A stretch of 64,000 nt of DNA from Caryophanales bacterium. Its GTDB lineage: Bacteria > Bacillota_I > Bacilli_A > RF39 > UBA660. Under the pieces are notes generated by a model, which saw only the letters and a list, made by a program, of their open reading frames with translations, had not been told where the DNA came from and made no database searches. The position numbers were made by a program, and so were the translations under genes. Positions 53,932 to 62,750 of this stretch are shown in pieces. The stretch covers positions 1 through 64,000 of the forward strand of contig JAEEKI010000014.1 in the NCBI GenBank assembly GCA_016282375.1. Direction: 5' to 3'. How positions within the stretch are numbered: position 1 is the first letter of the stretch; every line of letters begins with the position of its first letter.

Positions 53932-54997
53932 TATTATCACCTAGGATTGTGATGCTTTCTTTAGGAATTTTAAAATACACTTGGCTATCATCTTCATAGT
54001 TTTTATCATCGAATAAAGTTACTTTAAGTGCTTTCTTCTCATCACCAAACTTAACTTCCATCTTAGCTAAGGCACCATCATAAATATAGTTAATAATCTT
54101 ACCAATATAGGTATTACTACTTTGTTTATTAACAATCTGAATATTCTCCGGGCGAACTATCAATGTCAACTTGTCATCAATTTGATATTCGTTGTTGTCA
54201 ACTTCAAGTAAAAGGCCCTCTTTTGTAACTACGTAAGCAATATCTTTAGAAACCTTTTTAACAACGGCTTTAAAGATATTAGATTCCCCTATAAAATCGG
54301 CTGTAAACAAAGTTTTAGGATGATGATAAATTTCTCTAGGTGATCCTAATTGTTCAATAGTACCATTATTAATAATGGCAATTCGATCGCTCATGGTTAA
54401 TGCTTCATCTTGGTCATGAGTAACATAAATAAATGTCATCTTTAACTTTTTTTGAAGTTTTTTTAATTCCACTTGCATTTCTCTTTTGAGCTTCAAGTCA
54501 AGAGAACATAATGATTCATCTAACAAAAGAACTTTATGGTTCATAACAATACCACGAGCTATAGCAACTCTTTGTTGTTCGCCACCAGATAATTCGCTAG
54601 GATATCTTTTTTCATAACCATCTAATTTAACTAACGATATAGCATCTTTAATTCTTTTTTGAGCAATATCAACTGGAACTTTTTTCATTTTTAAACCAAA
54701 ATTAATATTATCCCAAACTGTCATATGAGGAAATAAAGCAAAGTTTTGGAAGATAGTATTAACAGCACGATAAATCGGAGACACATCAGTGATATCTTCA
54801 CCTTCAAGATATATTTTACCTTCAGTTACGGCTTCAAGACCAGATATCATTCTTAATACTGTCGTTTTACCACAACCGCTTGGGCCAAGAAGAGTTAAAA
54901 ATTCTCCATCGTAAATATCTAAAGATAAATTTTTAATGACATAATCTTTGTCATATTTTTTGCTAACATTTTCTAATCTTATTATTACTTTTTCCAT
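53924..54997 (-). CDS. potA: spermidine/putrescine ABC ATPase PotA
   Basis: The protein is 357 residues. It has Walker A G-P-S-G-C-G-K-T-T, signature L-S-G-G-E-Q-Q-R, Walker B L-L-L-D-E-S with the catalytic Glu, then H-D and a C-terminal TOBE domain. The Pro that usually follows the catalytic Glu is Ser here. It energises polyamine import. It is the first gene of the pot-agu operon, behind a strong promoter, with GGGAG before the ATG. Confidence 0.95.
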   Translation of the reverse strand: MEKVIIRLENVSKKYDKDYVIKNLSLDIYDGEFLTLLGPSGCGKTTVLRMISGLEAVTEGKIYLEGEDITDVSPIYRAVNTIFQNFALFPHMTVWDNINFGLKMKKVPVDIAQKRIKDAISLVKLDGYEKRYPSELSGGEQQRVAIARGIVMNHKVLLLDESLCSLDLKLKREMQVELKKLQKKLKMTFIYVTHDQDEALTMSDRIAIINNGTIEQLGSPREIYHHPKTLFTADFIGESNIFKAVVKKVSKDIAYVVTKEGLLLEVDNNEYQIDDKLTLIVRPENIQIVNKQSSNTYIGKIINYIYDGALAKMEVKFGDEKKALKVTLFDDKNYEDDSQVYFKIPKESITILGDNNE

Positions 54998-55014
54998 TTG
55001 CTATGCTCCCATCT

Positions 55015-55043
55015 ATTATAATATACCACATTTTTATCATCAA
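55015..55043 (-). promoter_or_regulatory. pot-agu operon promoter
   Basis: On the minus strand TTGATG (55038-55043) and TATAAT (55015-55020) are 17 bp apart, 18 bases before potA. The -35 region touches the T run of the upstream terminator. No regulator gene of the AguR type is found in the element. Confidence 0.82.
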
Positions 55044-55073
55044 AAAAACTCCTTACTGAAAAGTAAGAAGTTT
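55042..55073 (-). terminator. terminator of the surface-fibre operon
   Basis: On the minus strand CTTCTTAC / GTAAGGAG (one G-U pair) is followed by seven T. It lies directly after the adhesin stop codon and before the pot-agu promoter. Confidence 0.85.
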
Positions 55074-55077
55074 AAAT

Positions 55078-57759
55078 TTATGGAGCTAAATATTTCGTGT
55101 AATAAGGATATCCCTCAATAGTTTCTAAGCCATCGGTCAGATTATAATTGGTATCCCAGTTTCCGATGGTACCCGAGACGGCACCATTTTTACCTTTTAA
55201 AATGCCATCATAGAAATCAAATGCTGTTGAACTCTTAACCCCGTATGTAGCACCCCGAATATTAATATTGGAGTTATCAACAATTCCATCGTCATCACCA
55301 ATAGTTAAAGTTCCATCATTGGATACACCTTGTTGATTAATCCCAACAATAGTGCCACCTCGGATGACTAACGTAGCATTCGCTAAATTTTGAACGGTAC
55401 CTCTATCCATCGAAGAACCAGCAGGTGTACCTGTCGTTTTAGAACTTATATAGGCGGTTCCAGATATCTCGGCATATCCTCCACCATAGTTATAAACCGC
55501 TTGTCTTGTACCAGTCGCCATAATATTAACACTATTAATATGAGCTTCACCACCTTGACGGATATTGAAAGCCGAATTAGTTTGAGAAGCCGATGTAACA
55601 GAACCGTTAGTAACATTTAATTTGCCATATACTTCAAGAACAGCGGCTGCTCCATTAAAGCTTAATGTATAACCCTGCATATCAAAATTAATATATTTCG
55701 TTGAATTAATGGCAACATTTTCACTAGCATCGCGAACTAATGTAACATTAGTCCAAGTACGATTGGTTGCCGCATTAACAGCATCTTGAACAGAATAATA
55801 ATAAGTATTATCGATAGCAGCAGCATATGCTTGAGACCAACTAGCTGTAAGTAGCATGTCATCATATACTAAATAATCAGGATCATCCATCAATTGATTG
55901 TCCTCATCATACCATCCCATAAAGACATAACCTGCTCTTGATGGACGTGGAAGCGTACCTATTGGATCGCCTCTTAAAAGATGTAATGAACCGTCAAGCA
56001 TTTCACCACCGTTAGTGTCAAATGAAATAGTTACACTACCTAATCCTAATTGTAATGTTTCATAATTAGTTCCATTAATGGACTCTGTACCATATATATA
56101 TCCTAGATTGTCTTCATGGCCAAGCACAGGGTCAGTAACTGTAGATACACCATTTTTACCCTTTATAATGCCATCATATAGATAAAATTTACCTTCAATA
56201 CCATAATTTATACCTTGGATAAGAATAGAACTATTATCAACAACGCCATCATGACTACCAATTGTTACATATTGATCTCCATATACAACAATGGCACTTT
56301 TCGTTCCTGTGGATATAATACTTCCACCGGTTATTGTAAATTGGCCTCCTGAAATAGTTTGAACGGTAGCTCTTTGGTTTGAATTAGCACTCAATTCGCT
56401 AGTTCCTTCGACTAAAACCTTTCCCGCAATATATAAACATTGTTTGCCATTATTTTTTGTCATGTAGACATTGGTATTAGTTAAAGTTAGTTCTGAACCA
56501 CTATTTACATTAATAACACCATTGGCATTTTGATTATATGTAATGGTTCCATTAAGTACTTTCAACTTTCCATCAACTGTTATAACTGCTAATCCACTAC
56601 TATTACTCAAAGTATGATTTTGCATATCAAAAATAACTTTTTGAGGAGTATCAATAGTAATATGTTCACTAGTATCTTTAAGTAAAGTAATAGTTGTATA
56701 ATTAGTGTTATCAACAATGGCATTTAAAGCAGCATCAATACTTGTATAGAAAGTTCCGTTCATTTCAGCAACAGCATTAACCCATCTTGCATAAACATTT
56801 CTACTTTGAGTTATTTGTTGTGTTATATCAAATTCGGTATTAAAGCCAGTATCAAGATACCATTTATAGAAAGTTTTATTACTATTCGTTGGCATTATTT
56901 CAGCACCGGCAACAATGTTGTTTTGATTATAACGCCATACATAAGTTACAGCATTAGTTGTTTGATTACCGCTATATGAACCGCCATTGGCATCATAAGT
57001 AATCGTATACGTAGGAAGATTTCTAATTATTAAACTCTCTTGAACATCTTCGATTAATAAATCACCATTAGCATAAGTATAATCTGTATTTTGTAAGTAT
57101 TCATAACTACCCATTACTTGTAATAATAAAGGATCAATATTTGAAAGTGTTATTTCTAAATCATCGCCATCCAAAACACCGGCTGGATAGTTACCAGATA
57201 TTCCCGAATAAGTAATATCATGATATTCGCGAAAATCAAAGACAATATCAAAGACAAAACTCGTGTCGGTAGAATCATATGAATTGGCATCTTTATATCC
57301 TACGGTGATATAAAAAGTTTTTTGAGCCCCACTACCACAATCAGTCGGATCATAATCATCACAAATTTTTTCTTTTAAATTATACCCACTCCAGGAAACA
57401 ATTTCTAAATTATTAGGTAACCCTGTAGCCGAAAGAATCCCCATTGAGGTTCCACTGGGGATTTGAACATTTGTAACTTGTACTGCATAAGTTATCGTTG
57501 AATTGGCATTAGGTAAAGACGCATTAGCTGTCACTAAATGAACATTATAATCTTCGTAAAGACCAACCCCACCATTACTAGTGCTAGATATAGAAAAACC
57601 AGTGACTCTTATCTCACTAGGTATTCTTACATAGGCATAACTCTCCATGGTCATGGTCGAACCATATGCTGACCATCCAATGCTTAAGAAGAGTGTTACT
57701 ATAATTAAACAAATGGAAATTAATCGAATATAATGAGAACGTTTCTTTTTTTTTGTCAT
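55078..57759 (-). CDS. secreted InlB-repeat and beta-helix adhesin
   Basis: The protein is 893 residues. A SipW-type N-terminal segment (basic, hydrophobic, then G-W-S-A-Y-G) and a beta domain (about 40-220) are followed by two copies of a module. Each module has an InlB/Listeria-Bacteroides repeat (T-Y-D-A-N-G-G and I-S-F-D-T-N-G-G ... G-W-Y) and a right-handed beta-helix-like stretch. The two helix parts align by eye (I-T-L-L-K-D-T-S-E versus V-T-L-V-R-D-A-S-E), showing internal duplication. There is no LPXTG or C-terminal helix. It may bind the TasA-like fibre. AGGTGAT precedes the ATG. Confidence 0.8.
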   Translation of the reverse strand: MTKKKKRSHYIRLISICLIIVTLFLSIGWSAYGSTMTMESYAYVRIPSEIRVTGFSISSTSNGGVGLYEDYNVHLVTANASLPNANSTITYAVQVTNVQIPSGTSMGILSATGLPNNLEIVSWSGYNLKEKICDDYDPTDCGSGAQKTFYITVGYKDANSYDSTDTSFVFDIVFDFREYHDITYSGISGNYPAGVLDGDDLEITLSNIDPLLLQVMGSYEYLQNTDYTYANGDLLIEDVQESLIIRNLPTYTITYDANGGSYSGNQTTNAVTYVWRYNQNNIVAGAEIMPTNSNKTFYKWYLDTGFNTEFDITQQITQSRNVYARWVNAVAEMNGTFYTSIDAALNAIVDNTNYTTITLLKDTSEHITIDTPQKVIFDMQNHTLSNSSGLAVITVDGKLKVLNGTITYNQNANGVINVNSGSELTLTNTNVYMTKNNGKQCLYIAGKVLVEGTSELSANSNQRATVQTISGGQFTITGGSIISTGTKSAIVVYGDQYVTIGSHDGVVDNSSILIQGINYGIEGKFYLYDGIIKGKNGVSTVTDPVLGHEDNLGYIYGTESINGTNYETLQLGLGSVTISFDTNGGEMLDGSLHLLRGDPIGTLPRPSRAGYVFMGWYDEDNQLMDDPDYLVYDDMLLTASWSQAYAAAIDNTYYYSVQDAVNAATNRTWTNVTLVRDASENVAINSTKYINFDMQGYTLSFNGAAAVLEVYGKLNVTNGSVTSASQTNSAFNIRQGGEAHINSVNIMATGTRQAVYNYGGGYAEISGTAYISSKTTGTPAGSSMDRGTVQNLANATLVIRGGTIVGINQQGVSNDGTLTIGDDDGIVDNSNINIRGATYGVKSSTAFDFYDGILKGKNGAVSGTIGNWDTNYNLTDGLETIEGYPYYTKYLAP

Positions 57760-57769
57760 CTTATATCAC

Positions 57770-58897
57770 CTATTTTTTCAAATCGATGCCTTTAACGACA
57801 AATCTAAATACATCCGTATTATTTTTGATATAAAAGATACCTTCTTGATGCTCAACAGTATTGTAATACATTATTGGCATTTTTAAATTATCTCGTACAT
57901 CTAATAATTCTGTGAAACTCTTAACATCTGCTATATGACACTTAGATAAATCAATTTTAGTTTTAGTTTCAACAATTAAACGATCATATTCTTTTAACAA
58001 TTTATCAACATATTTATCATATGCTGACTTTTCTTTAATAAAGGATGTTATTCCACAAATAGTTCTATAAAGGAAAATAGATGCTATAAAAAAGAGGATT
58101 ATTTCAATAACTAAATATTCTGGATTAAATGTAACAATTGTTTCAGGAGAAACATGCTTAGTTGCTTCAAGATTATTAGCATCAAAATTTATTTGTAATG
58201 ATCTTTCAGATAAAGGAATCTTAATATTGGACTTAGTTGTTTCGTTAATAACATAATTCAAATCTTCATCGGTCTTTTTATCAACTTCTAAATATACATT
58301 TAAATAGCCATTTATATCAACGCCGGTTTCATTCTTAAATCTATTAGCTAAATAATTATAATAACCATAGTCTACTACAACATGTTGGTTAATATTATAA
58401 ATATTTGTATTGTCTATATGATCACTGGTTGTATCCTTAATAACATATTTTTCATCAACGAAACTAACTCCTTGATTATTTTCTAGAATTAATTGCGCAA
58501 TAACACGATAATTAAAGTCCATTTTCGTTAAACGTTCAATATTGAATAAATAACTATAATCAATATCGATATGATCAATAAGACTAGCAACATAAGCGCG
58601 ATTCATACCTAAGTATTCTTCTTTATAAAAGTCATTAGCCTTTAAATATACTCGGTATGCTATTTGATTTTCATCAGAATAAGAAATGGGTTTGGTTTCT
58701 TCTCTCTCAATAGTTTTTGTTGCAGCAAAAAAACAATAGGCCGCTAATCCTATGAAAAGCATTGAGTTAATAATTAACTTTTCCCAAAAACCATTTTTTG
58801 GTTTTTCTTTTGGTTTGGGAGCAGTTACTTTAGAACTCTTTTTTGACTTAGAAGTAGTATCTACAGTACTAGTCCTATTGCTTCCTTTCTTCTCCAT
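57770..58897 (-). CDS. DUF5305-like membrane protein
   Basis: The protein is 375 residues. A Lys/Ser/Thr-rich cytoplasmic N-terminus (about 1-38), a membrane helix (about 40-60), an extracellular domain of about 200 residues with Y-R-V-Y-L-K-A-N and a second helix near 270-290 are seen. The cytoplasmic tail contains K-S-F-T-E-L-L-D-V-R-D-N-L-K-M-P-I. This is the DUF5305 layout, found beside SipW-type peptidases and TasA-like proteins in other genomes. A role as membrane anchor or assembly factor is inferred. AGAAGGGAT precedes the ATG. Confidence 0.78.
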   Translation of the reverse strand: MEKKGSNRTSTVDTTSKSKKSSKVTAPKPKEKPKNGFWEKLIINSMLFIGLAAYCFFAATKTIEREETKPISYSDENQIAYRVYLKANDFYKEEYLGMNRAYVASLIDHIDIDYSYLFNIERLTKMDFNYRVIAQLILENNQGVSFVDEKYVIKDTTSDHIDNTNIYNINQHVVVDYGYYNYLANRFKNETGVDINGYLNVYLEVDKKTDEDLNYVINETTKSNIKIPLSERSLQINFDANNLEATKHVSPETIVTFNPEYLVIEIILFFIASIFLYRTICGITSFIKEKSAYDKYVDKLLKEYDRLIVETKTKIDLSKCHIADVKSFTELLDVRDNLKMPIMYYNTVEHQEGIFYIKNNTDVFRFVVKGIDLKK

Positions 58898-58907
58898 TTT
58901 ATCCCTT

Positions 58908-60035
58908 CTATAAATCTCTTAACCATACTGGTAAATAACCTATAAATGGTATTTTAATATCAACTGTTCCGTAAATCATATCTTTAGTTACTTTATAACT
59001 ATCGATATCATTATTAGCATCCCCTTTGGTATAAATAACGTATTGTTCATTAACAGCGATTTTTTTAACTATCCGGTGAACAACAATTATCCCTTGATGT
59101 TTTACGGCAATAACTTGGCCAATTTCTAACTTATCAATATTGGCTTTTCCTTTATCAACCACTACAACATCGCCTTTATGCATGTGAGGTTCCATACTAC
59201 CGCTACCAATGACAATCGCATGAAAACGAAAATAACCACTGGTGAAATATACTAAGATGCTAATGATAACAATACAAGGAATTAAACTCAATATCTCCTT
59301 TTTTTGTTTACTATATTCAATTTGTTCGTCACGGTCTTTTTTATAAAATGTATGTAAACGAAATAGCAAAACAAATGGAGCTAACAAATGAATTAATGAG
59401 TAGATATATTGATTAGGATTTGGAATTATTGGTATTAAATAAATATATAATTCCATTACTAAAATATATAAAATAGTTGGTTTATATCCATCTTTAATGG
59501 ATATATATGTACATACAATATTTTTACTAGTATATGGTAATACATAAAGTGCAATAAAGATAAAAACATCGTAAAAACTATGAAATTTTGGGATACTTAC
59601 TATTACATTTAAATCAAATAGTATAAATAAAAAACAAGTTGTTACAATTAATAATCTAGATCCCTCTGATTTTTTTAGCATCATATAACGCAATAGTTCT
59701 TTAAGAACCACAACTCCTATTAAAGGAATAAAAATTTTTTTTAGGTTACTCAACGTATAATAGTTAATTGTTTTGTAAAAACCAATTGGTATTCCGATAA
59801 GATAATATGCAAGGAAAAATGCTAGTAAAAAGATTGTGACATCCAAACACACCGTTTTCCAATAACGATTACGGTCTTTTTCAAACCCAAAGAATACTTT
59901 AAATAAACCTGATATGATAACTAAAAATAATAAACCCCAGTATCTATTTAATATACTTAGTACAAAACTATTTAGTAAAAGTAAGACAAAAATGATTAGT
60001 TCAAAAGCTAATAATCTAATGTATCCCTTTTTCAT
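58908..60035 (-). CDS. sipW: SipW-type (ER-type) signal peptidase I
   Basis: The protein is about 375 residues. About eight N-terminal membrane helices (1-260) precede a C-terminal peptidase domain with the nucleophile S280 in G-S-G-S-M-E-P and H320 in V-V-H-R-I. The latter replaces the Lys of ordinary bacterial enzymes and marks the ER/SipW class. A conserved Asp is in K-G-D-A-N-N-D. Such peptidases process TasA/CalY-like fibre proteins. The long multi-helix N-terminus is unusual compared with B. subtilis SipW (about 190 residues). The start is the ATG at 60035 behind GGGAGAG. Confidence 0.87.
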   Translation of the reverse strand: MKKGYIRLLAFELIIFVLLLLNSFVLSILNRYWGLLFLVIISGLFKVFFGFEKDRNRYWKTVCLDVTIFLLAFFLAYYLIGIPIGFYKTINYYTLSNLKKIFIPLIGVVVLKELLRYMMLKKSEGSRLLIVTTCFLFILFDLNVIVSIPKFHSFYDVFIFIALYVLPYTSKNIVCTYISIKDGYKPTILYILVMELYIYLIPIIPNPNQYIYSLIHLLAPFVLLFRLHTFYKKDRDEQIEYSKQKKEILSLIPCIVIISILVYFTSGYFRFHAIVIGSGSMEPHMHKGDVVVVDKGKANIDKLEIGQVIAVKHQGIIVVHRIVKKIAVNEQYVIYTKGDANNDIDSYKVTKDMIYGTVDIKIPFIGYLPVWLRDL

Positions 60036-60097
60036 TCTCACAACTCTCCCAAATAATTTTGTTAAAGTATATTAAAAAATTAATATACTTTGTTATT

Positions 60098-60814
60098 CTA
60101 ACTACCACTAGTTGAACCATATACAACAGTTGTTGCGCCCAACGTTACAATGAAATCTCCTAATATTGTATTAGCAGGAGCAACGCCAGTCGCTGCAATA
60201 GTTAATGTAGCATCAACAGAAGAACCATGAGCAATAGTCATACCTGTATAACTAGGTGTTCCTAATGATTTTAAGTTAAAATCATGGCCATCAATAGTTA
60301 ATGTAACATTAAACATTGTTTCACAGTCTGTTTGATCAATATTACCGCTTTCAGCTGTAATAACTGCCCCAATATTTTCTGGGTCTTGTTCAATTGTTCT
60401 ATTACCAGCAGTTGAATTATATGCACATGAAATGCCTGAAGTTGTAATGCTTGTTAAAGCAGCATCAATTGAACCCTCATTTTTAATTTTAAATGCATAT
60501 GATACAGAAGAACCAGTAGAATTTGCTAAAGTGGCAGCAACACCTTGTGAAATTGTATACTTGTACATGTTAATTGTACCAGGGTTTGTAACACCAGTTC
60601 CTGCTACTGAATTTGGTGTTCCTGTTAAATTAGCCATTGTACCATTTGCTAAAGCAAAGCCAACATTCCAATCAGTTGTACCAACAGTTTCCACATTAGC
60701 ACTCGCAGAAATATTAAGTGTACTTGTATATGCTGCAAAACCAATAGATAAACCTGCTACAGCAATTATCAAAGCCAAAATAGAAATAACTTTACTATTG
60801 TTTCCCTTTTCCAT
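60098..60814 (-). CDS. TasA/CalY-like extracellular fibre protein
   Basis: The protein is 238 residues. A SipW-dependent signal (K-V-I-S-I-L-A-L-I-I-A-V-A-G-L-S-I-G-F-A-A-Y-T) is followed by a Thr/Ala/Asn-rich beta domain with one Cys pair. Topology and the adjacent sipW, DUF5305 and adhesin genes fit a TasA/camelysin-like biofilm or surface fibre subunit. It is the first gene of its operon with a full AGGAGGTGA ribosome site, as expected for an abundant subunit. Confidence 0.8.
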   Translation of the reverse strand: MEKGNNSKVISILALIIAVAGLSIGFAAYTSTLNISASANVETVGTTDWNVGFALANGTMANLTGTPNSVAGTGVTNPGTINMYKYTISQGVAATLANSTGSSVSYAFKIKNEGSIDAALTSITTSGISCAYNSTAGNRTIEQDPENIGAVITAESGNIDQTDCETMFNVTLTIDGHDFNLKSLGTPSYTGMTIAHGSSVDATLTIAATGVAPANTILGDFIVTLGATTVVYGSTSGS

Positions 60815-60939
60815 TTTTTCACCTCCTATTTTTTATAATTAATATATAGCATATTTTAGTTGCTACTATACTGCTTAAAAAAACATTATAGAAACTACAA
60901 ACAATATCCTATCTATGCTATGGTTTAATTATAACATAT
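60815..60939. other. intergenic leader between recombinase and fibre operon
   Basis: This is 125 bp of AT-rich sequence with no open frame. On the minus strand it has TATAAT-like boxes near 60921-60926 and 60884-60889 but no convincing -35 for either. No terminator for the recombinase gene is seen, so read-through from the recombinase into the fibre operon is possible. Confidence 0.4.
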
Positions 60940-62556
60940 TTACGCATCACGAACAACAAAAAAATTAATGATATATTTAATTAGTTTTTCTTTGCTGTTT
61001 TGTCTTTTAAAAACAAAAATCCTTTCTAAACTTAATTTATTAATTGTAAATATATCCAGTTTTATCTCATTAAGAGTTAATTGAAAAACATCTATTTTGG
61101 AAATAAGGACTTTAATTAATGTTTCTTTAAACAGAAAACTGTTAATTAATTCATTAAGTAAGTATTCAAGATGATTTTCTATTGTTTGAAAATGATTTTG
61201 AGATGTTAAACTAATAATTTCATTATTGACTTCTTTTAGTAGTTTATTACATTCTTGTATATTTAAACTAAAATCATCTTTAGTTATGAGATTATCAGTA
61301 TATAATTCAATTAGTTTTTGTTTTTTTGACTGCAAATTATGCTCCCTATTCGTTAATTCACTTAGATTATGATGACTATTAAAATACTGTTGATAAATAT
61401 CTAGCAATATTTTGTTAACTTCATCATATTGAATATTTAAAGAAGAAAAATAATTATCCAAAATAACATTTAGTTCGCTTTCTCTAAGATGGGGTGACAA
61501 ACATTGTTTTTTGCCTTCGGTTAAATACTTCGAACATGACCAGGCAATATCATTATTTTTTAATTTTCGAGCGTGGTAAAAATGTCCATCATGATGACAA
61601 ATAATTTTGGAAGATAAAGCATATTGATTAGTTGTTTTTCTTTGAGGATTAATATTAAAACGATTATTAGCTTTATTCCATAATGATTCTTCAACAATAG
61701 GTGGTATTTTCTGAAAGTCTGGATAGATTAACCAATTTTCTTTTGGTAATAGTCTCTCTTTTTTAGTCATATAATCGACAACCTCGCTTTTTCTTCCACA
61801 GTAATATCCTTTGTATTTAGGATTTTTAAGCATTCGCATCACAGTCGCAGAACACCATTCATGATGATGGCTAGTTTTGATCTTTAAAGAGTTTAAATAC
61901 TTAACTATTTGCGCTAGCGAATACTTTTCTATGCCATAAAGATAAAAGATTTTTTGAACTATTTTAGCTTCCAAATCGTTAATGACTAAATTACCCGTTT
62001 CATGATTTTTATAATAGCCATATAATTGATTATTTCCTAAAATAATCCCTTTTTTAATCGCTCTTTGCATGCCAAATTTAACTCTTTCAGAAAGACGACG
62101 TATTTCCTCTTGAGCTAATGAGGCCATAATCGTTAAGCGTAATTCCGCATCCGGCAAAGCCGTGTTAATATTATCATTAATAAATAAAACAGCTACCCCA
62201 CTTTCAAGTAACTCTCGTGTATATTTAATACTATCTAGGGTATTACGCGAAAACCGTGATATTTCTTTTGTTAAAATTAAATCAAATTTACCTTGTTTAG
62301 CATCATTAATCATTTGTAAAAAATGAGTTCTTTTTAAAGCACTTATTCCTGTTATGCCATCATCTACATAACCACTTACAAAAGTCCAATGATAATTGTT
62401 ATGAATCATATCCTCGAAATAAGAAATTTGATTTTGTAAAGAATTTTGTTGGTCAAGATGTTCGGTTGATACTCTTGAATAATAAGTTACCCTTAGATTC
62501 AACATCGTTAAAGGAATGCCTAAAGCTAAATTCTTACGGATATCATTTAAGTTCAT
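60940..62556 (-). CDS. large serine recombinase (integrase/excisionase of the element)
   Basis: The protein is about 538 residues. An N-terminal resolvase catalytic domain carries Y-S-R-V-S30-T, with S30 the nucleophile, and E-I-S-R-F-S-R-N-T-L-D. It is followed by a recombinase domain, a zinc-ribbon domain (C-H-H-D ... C-S-K-Y ... C-L-S) and a C-terminal coiled coil. This is the standard large serine integrase layout. It lies 155 bp from the right attachment site. The start is the ATG at 62556, which overlaps the preceding 42-residue gene by 14 bp; a TTG five codons earlier overlaps its own ribosome site GAGG. Confidence 0.95.
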   Translation of the reverse strand: MNLNDIRKNLALGIPLTMLNLRVTYYSRVSTEHLDQQNSLQNQISYFEDMIHNNYHWTFVSGYVDDGITGISALKRTHFLQMINDAKQGKFDLILTKEISRFSRNTLDSIKYTRELLESGVAVLFINDNINTALPDAELRLTIMASLAQEEIRRLSERVKFGMQRAIKKGIILGNNQLYGYYKNHETGNLVINDLEAKIVQKIFYLYGIEKYSLAQIVKYLNSLKIKTSHHHEWCSATVMRMLKNPKYKGYYCGRKSEVVDYMTKKERLLPKENWLIYPDFQKIPPIVEESLWNKANNRFNINPQRKTTNQYALSSKIICHHDGHFYHARKLKNNDIAWSCSKYLTEGKKQCLSPHLRESELNVILDNYFSSLNIQYDEVNKILLDIYQQYFNSHHNLSELTNREHNLQSKKQKLIELYTDNLITKDDFSLNIQECNKLLKEVNNEIISLTSQNHFQTIENHLEYLLNELINSFLFKETLIKVLISKIDVFQLTLNEIKLDIFTINKLSLERIFVFKRQNSKEKLIKYIINFFVVRDA

Positions 62557-62671
62557 CAAGCATTTCCTCAAGTGTATTTAAAGCATAATAATATTCTGCA
62601 TCAGATATATATTTATTTAAATGCATTTGTTTATTTAATACTAAAGCCAATTCTAAATAGACTCTTTGCAT
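62543..62671 (-). CDS. 42-residue protein translationally coupled to the recombinase
   Basis: A short frame starts with ATG at 62671 and ends TGA at 62543, overlapping the recombinase start by 14 bp. It encodes a helical, acidic peptide with L-E-L-A-L-V-L-N-K-Q and E-Y-Y-Y-A-L-N-T-L-E-E-M-L-D-E-L. GGTGAT lies close upstream. It occupies most of the space between attR and the recombinase. Small genes in this place can encode recombination directionality factors or regulators; that role is a guess. The frame could also be a leader that only couples translation. Confidence 0.5.
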   Translation of the reverse strand: MQRVYLELALVLNKQMHLNKYISDAEYYYALNTLEEMLDELK

Positions 62672-62710
62672 ACCATCACCATTAAAAAATATGTAATTTA
62701 TAACGAAGAT

Positions 62711-62750
62711 ATTTATTATTGTTGCTCTAAGAGAGCCTAACGCTCTAAAA
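62711..62750. other. attR (right junction of the integrative element)
   Basis: The arm ATTTATTATTGTTGC (62711-62725) and the 7-base spacer TCTAAGA lead to the GA core at 62733-62734. Host sequence GCCTAACGCTC follows. Combining this half with the left-end half gives a symmetric 15-7-GA-7-15 attP. Combining the two host halves gives attB inside the substrate-binding-protein gene. Confidence 0.85.

Larger units (their letters stand above)
46706..62734. mobile_element. 16,029-bp serine-recombinase integrative element carrying agmatine and surface-fibre genes
   Basis: The ends are defined by three independent observations. A host gene is split and resumes in frame across the interval. Inverted 15-bp arms lie at equal distance (7 bp) from a shared GA dinucleotide at both ends. 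A large serine recombinase gene lies just inside the right end. Cargo from left to right on the minus strand: aguC, aguA, aguD, aguB, potD, potC, potB, potA, a beta-helix adhesin, a DUF5405-unlike but DUF5305-like membrane protein, a SipW-type peptidase, a TasA-like protein, the recombinase and a 42-residue gene. No transfer, replication or phage structural genes are seen, so spread would need help from another element. Confidence 0.88.

Noticed and set aside
46704..62734. Inversion or assembly rearrangement instead of insertion
   Set aside because: Both halves of the split gene have the same orientation and frame, and the ends form a symmetric attP beside a recombinase gene. An inversion would leave the halves in opposite orientation.
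46706..62734. Prophage or conjugative element
   Set aside because: No capsid, tail, terminase, relaxase, coupling protein or replication gene is present in the interval.
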